NCBI RefSeq assembly: GCF_023273895.1
Contig: NZ_CP096883.1
Location: 1,736,001 to 1,800,000 of the forward strand
DNA length: 64,000 nucleotides
Source of the DNA: Sphingobacterium sp. PCS056
Lineage (GTDB): Bacteria; Bacteroidota; Bacteroidia; Sphingobacteriales; Sphingobacteriaceae
Direction: 5' to 3'
The translations under genes were made by a program, and so were the position numbers. Numbering within the stretch: the first letter of the stretch is position 1; each line of letters opens with the position of its first letter. The notes below the pieces were generated by a model that saw only the letters and a list, made by a program, of their open reading frames with translations, made no database searches and was not told the DNA's origin. Shown piece after piece: positions 1 through 8,909 of this stretch.

Positions 1-1
1 G

Positions 2-1219
2 TTGCAAAGACTATATTTTTTGTTTACTGTATTAATTTGTTTTATTACTCTGGATACTTTTGCTCAATCGGCCGGTGATCGTCCTGTCTATACATCAGAA
101 TGGGGGCATCTTTATCGTGCTGAAGATAATGAAAGAGATTTATTGGGTATTTTTTCTACGGAAGCGCCGATTTACGTTTTGGATTCTAATCAGACACAGT
201 ATAAGGTGAAAGTGAGTAATGGAGATATTGGTTTTATCAAAAAGCAACCACTTCAAAAGGCGATGTCTGGGAAGAGATCGGAGGGTGAACCTGCTCAATA
301 TTTTTATCGAGGTAGTCAAGGAAGTCAATGTCCTCATTTTTTTGTTCAGGTATCTGAATTACGGGTGCGAAAAGCTCCAAATGTGGCTAGTATAGCTGTT
401 AGAAGAGCCAGATTGAATGAATTGATTTGTGTGGATTACATTCCGCTTTATTCGGACGGTTGGGTATATATTGGTGATCATTTTCATGAAAAACCTGAAT
501 TCATTCAGGCTAAATTTTTAGGTACTGAATTAACTTACGCTAAAGTGTTGAAGGATTATCTTGAGGTAAGAGGTAAAGACCAAAAGCAAGAAATGGTATT
601 GGCAGGAAGGCTGCGGGAAATCGCTTGGACTGATGATAAAAAATTAAAAGAGGCTCTGACTTTTTGGAAACAATCATTTGAAAATGCTGGTGTAAAAGAT
701 CCAAAAATAGATATAGATTTTGAATTGCTTGTCGCGGAAAGGTTTCAAAATAGACCAACATTTGATGCTATCATGAGTCAAGTAGAGGCACTTCTTGTGC
801 ACTTCGATTGGAAGGGAATGCTTCTTTATGATGGAAAGATAACGGACAATCAGATGAAACAATTGGGTATGAAAAGGGTGGAAGAGATTCCTAATATGCC
901 CGAATGTGGATGGGAACCGAAATATTATTATCAATCTCCATCATCTATTGTCGCATTTGAAGAAAATAACAAGGGTAAGTTAGTCGGGTCTGTCTATCAA
1001 ACCTCCTTCCTGGAAGGTGTAGTATTACGGATTGGTCAGGAACGTGTGGATGCTAACTATGATGAACGGGAATTTGTTGAAAAATTCGGACACTTATTGA
1101 CCGTCACCTGGATAGATACTCCGCATGTCTATCATATCCCAAATGGCGACGCCGGCCTCTTTATCATTACTTTTGAAAATGGAAAAGCTGTTCGATATGA
1201 ATGTATGTTTTATTGTTAG
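2..1219 (+). CDS. Secreted hypothetical protein with SH3-like N-terminal half
   Basis: I do not recognise a named family. The protein is about 405 residues and begins with a hydrophobic signal peptide ending near TFAQ (residues 1-22), so it is exported. Residues about 30-80 and 105-165 are beta-rich, with the look of bacterial SH3-like domains (segments such as YKVKVSNGDIGFIKK and WVYIGDHF). The C-terminal 200 residues resemble nothing I can name. The start used is a TTG at base 2, at the window edge; an ATG further upstream cannot be excluded, so the 5' end may be partial. The gene converges on lipB and the two share a terminator hairpin. Function unknown. Confidence 0.6.
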   Translation: MQRLYFLFTVLICFITLDTFAQSAGDRPVYTSEWGHLYRAEDNERDLLGIFSTEAPIYVLDSNQTQYKVKVSNGDIGFIKKQPLQKAMSGKRSEGEPAQYFYRGSQGSQCPHFFVQVSELRVRKAPNVASIAVRRARLNELICVDYIPLYSDGWVYIGDHFHEKPEFIQAKFLGTELTYAKVLKDYLEVRGKDQKQEMVLAGRLREIAWTDDKKLKEALTFWKQSFENAGVKDPKIDIDFELLVAERFQNRPTFDAIMSQVEALLVHFDWKGMLLYDGKITDNQMKQLGMKRVEEIPNMPECGWEPKYYYQSPSSIVAFEENNKGKLVGSVYQTSFLEGVVLRIGQERVDANYDEREFVEKFGHLLTVTWIDTPHVYHIPNGDAGLFIITFENGKAVRYECMFYC

Positions 1220-1271
1220 GAAGGTTAGATGTTGAACATGTTCGATCATTAAAAAGGTTAGGTAAATATTG

Positions 1272-1310
1272 AAAATAAAGGGCCTACAGTTTGTAAGTCC
1301 TTTATTTTTT
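1272..1310. terminator. Bidirectional terminator between the SH3-like gene and lipB
   Basis: The arms AAATAAAGG and CCTTTATTT form a 9-bp stem around a loop that can pair further. An A-run lies on the left and a T-run on the right, so it can work for both converging genes. It overlaps the last codon of lipB. Confidence 0.7.
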
Positions 1311-2007
1311 AAACCAGTTCCATAGCGAATAGATTGGCAATATGTCTTTTTAATTTGTCTTTTACTTCATTTATATTGGGTTTATAGCCCAACTCTCTTT
1401 CCATAGAAGTGACATCTTTGTCATCAATACCACAAGGTACGATATTTCCAAAATAGCTTAAATCTGCATTTACATTAAATGCAAATCCATGCATAGTGAC
1501 CCATCGGCTTGCTCTGACACCCATTGCACATATTTTACGTGCTTTTTCGTTATCAGCATCTATCCATACACCTGTGAAACTCGGATATCTTCCTGCTTGA
1601 ATACCGTAGTCTTGCAAAGTCAGGATAATAGCTTCTTCTAATGTGCGCAGATATAAATGGATATCTGTAAAGAAATTATCTAAGTCGAGTATGGGATATC
1701 CTACGATCTGTCCAGGACCATGATAGGTAATATCTCCTCCGCGATTAATTTTGTAATAGCGAGCTTCTTTTTCTTCTAATGCTTTTTGATCGAGTAATAA
1801 ATGTTCTGGTTTCCCCGATTTCCCTAAGGTGTAAACATGGGGATGCTCGTTAAAAATTAAAAAGTTTTCCGTTGACAATTCGGTGTTGTTAACACGATTA
1901 TCATGCTTTATTGCTAAGGTTTTCTTAAAAATCTCTTCTTGTCTATCCCAAGCTTCTTGATAGTCTACTAAGCCCCAGTCGATAAATGTAACTTTCTTAT
2001 TTTGCAT
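1309..2007 (-). CDS. lipB: Octanoyl-[acyl carrier protein]:protein octanoyltransferase LipB
   Basis: LipB moves the octanoyl group from octanoyl-ACP to lipoyl domains of 2-oxoacid dehydrogenases and GcvH, the first step of lipoate synthesis, in the cytoplasm. The 232 residues fit the family. The signature RGGDITYHGPGQ lies at residues 89-100. The catalytic pair is visible as Lys158, before MGVRASRWVTMHGFAFNV, and Cys192 in VPCGI. Their spacing of 34 equals that of Lys142/Cys176 in the Mycobacterium tuberculosis enzyme (family knowledge). The gene follows hflX on the same strand after 108 bases that hold a terminator-like hairpin, so it is probably transcribed separately. Confidence 0.95.
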   Translation of the reverse strand: MQNKKVTFIDWGLVDYQEAWDRQEEIFKKTLAIKHDNRVNNTELSTENFLIFNEHPHVYTLGKSGKPEHLLLDQKALEEKEARYYKINRGGDITYHGPGQIVGYPILDLDNFFTDIHLYLRTLEEAIILTLQDYGIQAGRYPSFTGVWIDADNEKARKICAMGVRASRWVTMHGFAFNVNADLSYFGNIVPCGIDDKDVTSMERELGYKPNINEVKDKLKRHIANLFAMELV

Positions 2008-2048
2008 ATTGATATGGCTTTATGCCATTTATACTTTTGTAAAGAATT

Positions 2049-2098
2049 AAAATACACTTGGTTATTGTCTTCAATGCGATGTTATCCAAGCGTATTTT
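2049..2098 (-). terminator. Terminator of hflX
   Basis: Arms at 2049-2061 and 2086-2098 pair over 13 bp. On the minus-strand RNA the one imperfect position becomes a G-U pair. The stem is followed by a U-rich stretch. It lies between hflX and lipB, both on the minus strand. Confidence 0.55.
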
Positions 2099-2115
2099 AG
2101 ATATAAAAATTTAAA

Positions 2116-3303
2116 TTAGTAAAGCAGATTATTGTAAGGATAGCGCGCATTGTGCATATCTACAATGATTTCGTAAAGCTTCTGTTTGAACTCTTCCAAA
2201 TGTGTTTTGTTTGTTGCGGAAATAAAAATAGCAGGATCAGCATTTTTTGCCATCCAACTGTTTTCAAAATCTTCTAATGTAACAGTACGTTCGCCGTCTT
2301 CTCCTTCTTCAACTGTGGGAACAAATGCATCTATTTTGTTAAAGACGGTAATAACGGGCTTATCCAATGCGCCTATATCTTTTAATGTTTCATTTACTGC
2401 TTGTATATGATCCTCAAAATTGGGATGCGAAATATCTACTACATGGATCAAAACATCTGCTTCGCGAACTTCATCTAAAGTGGATTTGAAACATTCTACC
2501 AAATGATGCGGTAGTTTGCGAATGAATCCAACTGTATCCGATAATAGGAAAGGTAAATTGTCGATAACGACTTTACGCACTGTTGTATCTAAAGTAGCAA
2601 ATAACTTATTTTCAATCAATACATCTGATTTTGAAATCATATTCATGATGGTAGATTTCCCAACGTTGGTATAACCCACTAATGCAACACGGATCATGTC
2701 GCCACGATTCTTACGTTGGGTTTCATTTTGTTTGTCAATGGTTTCTAATCGATCTTTGAAAACACTGATTTTGTTAAGGATAATCCTTCTATCCGTTTCA
2801 ATCTGACTTTCACCCGGGCCACGCATACCGATACCACCGCGTTGACGCTCTAAGTGGGTCCACATACGAGTTAACCTTGGTAAAAGATATTGCAATTGCG
2901 CCAATTCTACTTGTGTCTTTGCTTGCGCACTTTTTGCGTGGCTAGCAAAAATATCCAAGATGAGGTTGGAACGATCTAATATTTTGACTTTGAGCTCACG
3001 CTCGATATTTCGAAGTTGTGAAGGTGTCAATTCATCATCAAACACCACCATGTCAATTTCTTCGGCGATGACAAAAGCTTGGATTTCTTCCAATTTTCCA
3101 CTGCCCACAAATGTTGCTCGGTCTGGATAGGCCAGTTTTTGTGTAAAAATGCCTTTTGTGACGCCGCCTGCTGTTTGCACTAAAAATTCAAGTTCCTCTA
3201 GGTATTCTTGAGCCTTTGTTTCAGCTACTCCCTGTGGAATAACGCTCACGAGAATTGCGGTTTCTGGTTTTACTGCGGTATCGTATATTTTGATTTTTGC
3301 CAT
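2116..3303 (-). CDS. hflX: Ribosome-associated GTPase HflX
   Basis: HflX binds the 50S subunit and splits stalled or heat-stressed ribosomes. At 395 residues it fits the family. Residues 1-195 form the glycine-rich HflX N-terminal domain, with GGIGMRGPGESQIETDRR at 156-173. The GTPase domain follows: G1 GYTNVGKS (210-217), G2 TLDTT (237-241), G3 DTVG (256-259) and G4 NKID (322-325). All catalytic motifs are intact. An exact Bacteroidota -7 hexamer-type box (TATCTTTG) lies 117 bases upstream. It sits between recG and lipB as a housekeeping gene. Confidence 0.95.
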   Translation of the reverse strand: MAKIKIYDTAVKPETAILVSVIPQGVAETKAQEYLEELEFLVQTAGGVTKGIFTQKLAYPDRATFVGSGKLEEIQAFVIAEEIDMVVFDDELTPSQLRNIERELKVKILDRSNLILDIFASHAKSAQAKTQVELAQLQYLLPRLTRMWTHLERQRGGIGMRGPGESQIETDRRIILNKISVFKDRLETIDKQNETQRKNRGDMIRVALVGYTNVGKSTIMNMISKSDVLIENKLFATLDTTVRKVVIDNLPFLLSDTVGFIRKLPHHLVECFKSTLDEVREADVLIHVVDISHPNFEDHIQAVNETLKDIGALDKPVITVFNKIDAFVPTVEEGEDGERTVTLEDFENSWMAKNADPAIFISATNKTHLEEFKQKLYEIIVDMHNARYPYNNLLY

Positions 3304-3419
3304 TATTTTCTGTTATAGTTTTGTATTGTATATTAAACTTGTGGAAATGTTAGCCTCAAGGCTTGACAAATAGGGGATGAAAGGATCAGTTTTCATATCA
3401 CGAAGTCTTAATAATAATA

Positions 3420-3427
3420 CAAAGATA
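3420..3427 (-). promoter_or_regulatory. Candidate -7 box for hflX
   Basis: On the minus strand this reads TATCTTTG, an exact match to the Bacteroidota -7 consensus TAnnTTTG. No clear TTG is found at the expected -33 distance, so support is from the -7 box alone. Confidence 0.4.
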
Positions 3428-3528
3428 ATCGTTTTTAGTTTAATTGTTTTATCACGAAAGCTTATCCTTTCATTTTATTAAGAGCGCTTATAGGCTGTCT
3501 TAGAAAGAAATAGCAAGCGCGCGAATGA

Positions 3529-5634
3529 TTACGAAATTTTATCCCAAGTGATACCGTCCGATTTTTTTGCGAGGTACTGTCTGAGTAATGCATGCCGTTC
3601 TTCGATCATTTCGGGATCTTCTTTGAAGATGTCTATGACTGAGTTTCGTGCTTCGGATAACAGTTGTTGGTCAGTAGCGAGGTTTGCTAACTTTAATTCT
3701 AATACACCTGACTGTTGCGTGCCAGAGATATCGCCCGGGCCCCGAAGTTCTAGATCTACTTCTGCAATTTCAAATCCATCATTGGTACGTACCATGGTAT
3801 TCAACCTTAATTTTCCTTCTTTACTAAGCTTATTTCCTGACATCAGTACGCAAAAGGACTGCTCTGCTCCCCGACCTACACGTCCTCTTAATTGGTGGAG
3901 TTGTGAGAGACCAAAACGTTCCGAATTTTCAATCACCATAACGGATGCATTGGGCACATTGACCCCGACTTCGATAACGGTGGTTGCAACCATGATCTGG
4001 GTTTCATGTTTTACAAAACGTTGCATTTCAAAATCTTTGTCCTTGACTGGCATTTTGCCATGTACAATACTAATTTTATAATCAGGAAGTGGAAATTCAC
4101 GTTGTATATTTTCCAATCCTGCCTCTAAGTATAATAGATCTAGTTTTTCACTTTCTTTGATCAGTGGAAATACAACATAAACTTGTCGGCCTTTTGCGAT
4201 CTCTTCACGCATGAGGCCAAACATGCGTAGTCGGGAGCTTTCGAAAAAATGTACGGTCTTGATGGGTTTTCTTCCTGCCGGAAGTTCGTCTATAACAGAA
4301 ATATCCAAATCGCCATACATGGTCATGGCCAGCGTGCGGGGTATTGGTGTTGCAGTCATCACGAGCATATGTGGTGGGATACTATTTTTACGCCACAATT
4401 TAGCCCGCTGTTCTACGCCAAAGCGATGTTGTTCATCGATGACGACAAAACCCAGATTCTTGAATTGTACTTTATCTTCGATTAAGGCGTGGGTTCCGAT
4501 GAGAATATCTAAAGTACCATTTTCTAATTCTTCATGGATGACACGACGCTGTTTTGTTGTGGTTGAGCCAGTTAATAATTTGATGTTGCAGATGTCCTCA
4601 CCGAGTAATTCTTTCAATCCGGTAAAGTGTTGTGTCGCTAATATCTCCGTTGGTGCCATCATGCAGGCTTGAAAACCGTTGTCGATAGCTAAGAGCATGG
4701 TCAAGAGTGCAACCACCGTTTTTCCGGATCCTACATCTCCCTGTACTAAACGGTTCATTTGCGCTCCAGTCACGGTATCTTGTCGAATTTCTTTAACGAC
4801 ACGTTTTTGTGCATTTGTTAATGGAAATGGGATACGTTCTTTGAAAAATGTATTAAACTTGTCACCTACTTTAGAGAAAATCTGCCCTCTGAATTTTTTA
4901 GTGTTGAGCTGTTTGTTTTTTAGTAATTTGAGTTGAATATAGAATAATTCATCAAATTTGATCCGCTTGATTGCTTGAGTCAGTTCTTCCTGGCTCTGTG
5001 GAAAATGAATAGCAATGGTTGCCCGGGCTTGATCCATCAATTGATGTTTTTCCAATAGGTATGCCGGCATTTGCTCGGGAAGTTGACGAAATACAGTTTC
5101 TAATGCTGTTTGCTGTAGTTTTTGAATTCCTTTACTGTCTAAATTGAATTTTTTAAGTTTTTCAGTGGAAGAATAGACCGGCTGTAGCGTCATGTTCCCT
5201 AAGTTCTTTGCTTGGGCTTGATATGGCTCCATTTCGGGATGTGTGATGGATATTTGTCCGTTAAAAACGGATGGTTTTCCATACATCACATATACTGCAC
5301 CTACTTTTAACGATTTCTGGAGCCAGGTAATGGACTGAAACCATACTAACTCGATGCTTCCAGTTTCATCTTTGAATTGTCCAACTAATCTTTTGCCTTT
5401 TTTCTCTCCAACTTCTTTAAGTCCAATAAGTCTTCCTAATACCTGAGCAGAGTACATATCGGCATCAAGCTGTCTTATTTTATGAAAGACAGTACGGTCA
5501 ATGTAGCGAAAAGGATAGTAGCTGAGCAGATCACCAATAGTGAAAACCTGCAATTCTTTCTTAATTACATCAGCTTTCTGAGGTCCTACGCCTTTCAGAT
5601 ATTCTATGGGGGTTATTAAAGATAAATCAGCCAT
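3529..5634 (-). CDS. recG: ATP-dependent DNA helicase RecG
   Basis: RecG remodels stalled replication forks and Holliday junctions. The 701 residues match the family. The N-terminal wedge/OB region covers about residues 60-140 with the KGVGP helix-hairpin motif at 14-18. Walker A GDVGSGKT is at 299-306 and the DEQH Walker B box at 400-403, followed by the TATPIPRTLAM motif III. The second helicase domain holds QLRGRVGRG (motif VI). No defect is visible. About 160 bases upstream lies the IS3 element, whose genes point toward recG, so read-through from the IS could reach it. Confidence 0.97.
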   Translation of the reverse strand: MADLSLITPIEYLKGVGPQKADVIKKELQVFTIGDLLSYYPFRYIDRTVFHKIRQLDADMYSAQVLGRLIGLKEVGEKKGKRLVGQFKDETGSIELVWFQSITWLQKSLKVGAVYVMYGKPSVFNGQISITHPEMEPYQAQAKNLGNMTLQPVYSSTEKLKKFNLDSKGIQKLQQTALETVFRQLPEQMPAYLLEKHQLMDQARATIAIHFPQSQEELTQAIKRIKFDELFYIQLKLLKNKQLNTKKFRGQIFSKVGDKFNTFFKERIPFPLTNAQKRVVKEIRQDTVTGAQMNRLVQGDVGSGKTVVALLTMLLAIDNGFQACMMAPTEILATQHFTGLKELLGEDICNIKLLTGSTTTKQRRVIHEELENGTLDILIGTHALIEDKVQFKNLGFVVIDEQHRFGVEQRAKLWRKNSIPPHMLVMTATPIPRTLAMTMYGDLDISVIDELPAGRKPIKTVHFFESSRLRMFGLMREEIAKGRQVYVVFPLIKESEKLDLLYLEAGLENIQREFPLPDYKISIVHGKMPVKDKDFEMQRFVKHETQIMVATTVIEVGVNVPNASVMVIENSERFGLSQLHQLRGRVGRGAEQSFCVLMSGNKLSKEGKLRLNTMVRTNDGFEIAEVDLELRGPGDISGTQQSGVLELKLANLATDQQLLSEARNSVIDIFKEDPEMIEERHALLRQYLAKKSDGITWDKIS

Positions 5635-5826
5635 TCTTCTAATTCGCTAATTTAAGGAATTTACTTAAAATTTTAGCAGAATACTGTAGGTGATCGCTAA
5701 AGTTGTCATGTCTGGTGATGAAAAAGGTGTATTTCGTATTCTGATTTAGAGTCAAATATTTTTTTGCATAATAATAAAAAAGGCTGTCCTTTTATGGACT
5801 GCCCCCAAAATATTGGACAAATTTAG

Positions 5827-6663
5827 TTAATTAGATTTGTAATAATGAGCTCGATATTCTGTCGGGCTCATTCCATTTAAATTTAGTTTTATCCGTTGAT
5901 TATTGTAATAGGAGATATAATCTTCTATTTCGCTTTTTAACTTCTCTGTTGATTCGTATTGTTTTAGATAAAACAGTTCTGATTTTAAAATTCCGAAGAA
6001 ATTTTCAATTACGGCATTATCAAGGCAATTTCCTTTTCTGGACATGCTTTGAGTGATTCCGTTTTCTTTGAGCCACTGTTGATATTTAGGCATTTGGTAT
6101 TGCCAGCCCTGATCAGAATGTAAAAGCAGTTGTGATGCCCCCCTTGCTTTGGGCAGTGCCTTTTTGAGCATATCCATTACCCCTTTAAAGACCGGCCTGT
6201 CAGTAATTTCATAACTTATAACTTCCTGATTAAACAGATCAATTATTGGGGAGAGATACAGCTTTTTTTCCTTGACTTTGAACTCAGTAATATCCGTGGC
6301 CCATTTTTGCAAAGGCCCCTCAGCCTGGAATTTCCTGTTGAGGATATTGGGAGCGATCTTGCCCAGTTCACCCCGGTATGACCTGTATTTCTTTATCCTG
6401 ATCAGACTCTTCAAACCCATTTCCCTCATTAATCTAAGAATGGTCTTATGATTCATATCCACTCCATCCCGTTTGAGCTGCAGGGTAATGCGGCGATAGC
6501 CAAAGCGGCCCTTATGTACATGGTAAACTTTGTTGATTTGCGCTTTCACCTGTTCGTATTTATCTGCTTGTCCCTCCTTCTTGGAATGATAATAGAAAGT
6601 ACTTCTTGCCATTTTAACGCAACTCAGCAGGATATCAAGATCAAATTGATGCCTTAGCTCCAT
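5827..6663 (-). CDS. IS3-family transposase catalytic part (OrfB)
   Basis: OrfB is the DDE integrase part that cuts and joins the element's ends. In its 278 residues the HTH_21-type region covers about 40-90 and the rve core about 115-225. The triad is Asp124 (ATDITE), Asp184 (HSDQG) and Glu220 (DNAVIENFF), with the typical 35 residues between the second Asp and the Glu. The ATG shares its A with the orfA stop (TAATG), so re-initiation is possible. The frame is also open upstream, allowing an OrfAB fusion by -1 frameshifting at 6705-6711. Confidence 0.93.
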   Translation of the reverse strand: MELRHQFDLDILLSCVKMARSTFYYHSKKEGQADKYEQVKAQINKVYHVHKGRFGYRRITLQLKRDGVDMNHKTILRLMREMGLKSLIRIKKYRSYRGELGKIAPNILNRKFQAEGPLQKWATDITEFKVKEKKLYLSPIIDLFNQEVISYEITDRPVFKGVMDMLKKALPKARGASQLLLHSDQGWQYQMPKYQQWLKENGITQSMSRKGNCLDNAVIENFFGILKSELFYLKQYESTEKLKSEIEDYISYYNNQRIKLNLNGMSPTEYRAHYYKSN

Positions 6664-7196
6664 TATGGCTTTCGCTTGTTTTCGGCTTGAGCTAAGGCGC
6701 TGAGCTTTTTTAGCAGGGCATTTTCTGCACGTAAATACTCATTCTCCTGCAAAAGTTCCTCTTCACGCGTGAGCGCTTTATTCGTTTTTCTAACTTTTCG
6801 CTTGATCTGCGGATTTGCTTTCTTTGTCATCAAGGGTCTCCCTTTTGGCCGTGCCTCCAATCCTTCTGGACCAAACTTGTCCAGCCTTTTCTGCCATTCA
6901 ATGATATGGGCATCCGAGGAAAGGTCAAAGCGTACACGGGCTTCTTTCAAAGATAAACTTTCTTCTCGGATTGCAGTAAGGACAGAAAGCTTAAAAGAAG
7001 CACTAAAGTGTCTTTTCCCTTTCCTGGGAAGTAGCCCCGATTCCCCCTGATACTTATATATTTTGTACCACGTCTCAAACAAAGAATACGTAATCCCGAA
7101 TTCTTCTCCCAAAGACTTTGCAGAACGATAATGCTCATCCATTTGTCTAACACAGCTCAACTTAAATTCAAAACTGTGCTTGTTTTTCTTATTCAT
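6663..7196 (-). CDS. IS3-family transposase DNA-binding part (OrfA)
   Basis: OrfA is 177 residues with two helix-turn-helix segments (about 8-50 and 60-110), as in IS150-group elements. A C-terminal leucine-zipper-like coil (ELLQENEYLRAENALLKKL, about 148-166) is used for multimerisation. It binds the terminal inverted repeats and, fused to OrfB, forms the active transposase. The start ATG lies 43 bases inside the right end of the element. Its last codons contain the slippery heptamer. Confidence 0.92.
   Translation of the reverse strand: MNKKNKHSFEFKLSCVRQMDEHYRSAKSLGEEFGITYSLFETWYKIYKYQGESGLLPRKGKRHFSASFKLSVLTAIREESLSLKEARVRFDLSSDAHIIEWQKRLDKFGPEGLEARPKGRPLMTKKANPQIKRKVRKTNKALTREEELLQENEYLRAENALLKKLSALAQAENKRKP
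6705..6711 (-). promoter_or_regulatory. Programmed -1 frameshift heptamer A-AAA-AAG in orfA
   Basis: On the minus strand the orfA codons read CTA AAA AAG CTC, so the heptamer is in the X-XXY-YYZ phase. Slipping back one base enters the orfB frame, which is open without a stop from here to the orfB ATG at 6663. This is the classic IS3 arrangement. Confidence 0.85.
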
Positions 7197-7278
7197 AAAA
7201 ATACCCCCAGAAAGTGTCTAACTTTTTGGGGGCACTGCATTAATTGAAGTGACAGCCTTTTAAAAATAATAGTGTATT

Positions 7279-8841
7279 CTATGGTTTGTCCCACCAAACG
7301 CGAGATGTCATCTGATCTCCTTTATCCAAGCGACTAACAGCCTGTAAATAATTAGCTGCATTGACCGTTCCTTCTTCTGTTGGATACGTAAATCGTCTCG
7401 GAATGGTGCCGTTTGTCGCATTGCCAATATAATTGACCTGCTTTAATACCGGATATCCTGACCTTCTCCAGTTAGCAAAGGATTCATACTCATCTGAAAA
7501 TGTATTGATATAGTATTGCGTATTAATCTGTTCTAATGCTTTTGATTCATTGAATGGATTTTGCATTAAATAGCGCTCTATTGCTCCATCATTTATACCA
7601 GCAATACCAAACTGAGCAAATTGTTTCATAGCAGCTTTCACTCCTGCTTCATAATAGCTTTTAGCCGATCCGGATATCCAACCTCTGTGTGCGGCTTCCG
7701 CTAGTAAAAACTGATTCTCAGCATAAGTGACTAAAAACGATGGTGCATCTATACGAGCATACGTATATCTATTGACAACAGAATATTTGTTCATCGCTCC
7801 AGGATATAGCGGATAGTCTTCGATGAAAGTCGAACCTCCATCTATTTGATCATAACCATTTGGCATTCCCAATTGTTTACTGGCTGCTGTATCTCCTCTT
7901 GACCATCTGGAATCATCAATTTTAATAGAAGGATCTGCTACTACTGTTGCCAGGAAGCTTAATCTTGGATCATTCGTGTTTTTTAACAAATTGATAAATG
8001 ATTCGCCCATGCGATATGCATTGGGATCTTCGTGAGCATAAATTTTAGCAAAGGGCTCTGCACTATTGTTGGCTGTCACTGCTGCTGGATGTTGCACAAG
8101 GGCACTTTCGTCGTTACTAGTAAAAAGACCTCCCGAAACTGCTGTATTGATCCAAGTTTTTGCCAATTCTGGATTTACTTTTGAGAGACGCATTCCTAAA
8201 CGCAACATCATGGAGTATGCAAATTTTTGCCACTTGACCACGTCACCTTTATATATGATGTCCGATTGTCCGATAGTCGAAGTTTTGCCATTCAAATTAG
8301 TTGCTGCTTCCTTAAGCTCTTTTAGCATATCTAAGTAAATAGATTCCTGGGTATCATATACAGGATATCCCTTTTCTTTATAATAAGCCTGTCCTGCCTC
8401 AGAGTAAGGGACATCGCCATAAAGATCAGTCATTCTGTGAAAGATAAGAACTCGCATAATCCGAGCCATTTGGTATTCTGGATAAAACGTTTCATTGTCT
8501 TTCCAGTTCTCCATTAAATCTACTACGTCACGCACACCATTTGGATACATGCGATCCCAGAATGCTGCGTTATAGCCAGCGTTGTAGGTGTATTTATCTC
8601 CACTCCAATAACTTTCCACAGATGCTGTATGTTGGAGCATTGTGCTGATATAAATCAATCCATTGCGCCAAGCTTCATACTCGGTACCATAGCCGTATTG
8701 TTGTACGTTGGTAAAAAGCAATTTATAATCCATATTGTCTTTTCCTATTGCTTCGGGATCGACATTCACGTCTCCAAATTTACTACAAGAGGACAATCCA
8801 AGTCCAATTACGGCACAGAGGTATAATATTTTAGTTTTCAT
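7279..8841 (-). CDS. SusD/RagB-family outer-membrane lipoprotein
   Basis: A SusD-like protein is the surface lid that captures oligomeric nutrients for its SusC partner. The 520 residues start with a lipoprotein signal ending LSSCSK (lipidated Cys at 19), followed by the NVDPE segment typical of SusD. Helical TPR-like repeats run through the middle, and the C-terminal part (NYLQAVSRLDKG, MTSRVWWDKP) is that of the SusD-like family. It lies 68 bases downstream of its susC. The ligand cannot be read from sequence. The operon's terminator, just downstream, has been split by the IS element. Confidence 0.9.
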   Translation of the reverse strand: MKTKILYLCAVIGLGLSSCSKFGDVNVDPEAIGKDNMDYKLLFTNVQQYGYGTEYEAWRNGLIYISTMLQHTASVESYWSGDKYTYNAGYNAAFWDRMYPNGVRDVVDLMENWKDNETFYPEYQMARIMRVLIFHRMTDLYGDVPYSEAGQAYYKEKGYPVYDTQESIYLDMLKELKEAATNLNGKTSTIGQSDIIYKGDVVKWQKFAYSMMLRLGMRLSKVNPELAKTWINTAVSGGLFTSNDESALVQHPAAVTANNSAEPFAKIYAHEDPNAYRMGESFINLLKNTNDPRLSFLATVVADPSIKIDDSRWSRGDTAASKQLGMPNGYDQIDGGSTFIEDYPLYPGAMNKYSVVNRYTYARIDAPSFLVTYAENQFLLAEAAHRGWISGSAKSYYEAGVKAAMKQFAQFGIAGINDGAIERYLMQNPFNESKALEQINTQYYINTFSDEYESFANWRRSGYPVLKQVNYIGNATNGTIPRRFTYPTEEGTVNAANYLQAVSRLDKGDQMTSRVWWDKP

Positions 8842-8909
8842 TTTTTTCTTTCTTTTTCCTGTTACTAATTTTCAATCTGATCGTTTAGCAAATTGCTAAA
8901 TAACTCTTT

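Larger units (their letters stand above)
5795..7239 (-). mobile_element. Complete IS3-family element, IS150-like group
   Basis: The element is 1445 bp. Its ends, TGGACTGCCCCCAAAA at the left and the reverse complement of TGCAGTGCCCCCAAAA at the right, are imperfect inverted repeats matching at 20 of the first 25 bases. It is flanked by a direct 3-bp target duplication TTA (5792-5794 and 7240-7242), as expected for IS3 transposition. It carries two overlapping reading frames, orfA and orfB, with an A-AAA-AAG frameshift signal. Both frames and both ends are intact, so it may still be active. Its G+C content is visibly higher than that of its neighbours, suggesting recent arrival. Confidence 0.93.
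5778..7261 (-). terminator. Terminator of the susCD operon split by the IS element
   Basis: The two arms AAAAGGCTGTC (5778-5788) and GACAGCCTTTT (7251-7261) are exact reverse complements but now lie on either side of the IS. Removing bases 5795-7239 and one TTA copy restores an 11-bp stem with a 14-base loop. It is followed on the minus strand by a T-run, the form of an intrinsic terminator just behind susD (stop at 7279). Confidence 0.7.

Noticed and set aside
3548..4936. Long plus-strand frames opposite recG
   Set aside because: They lie wholly inside a well-supported recG and have no domain, signal or upstream region of their own.
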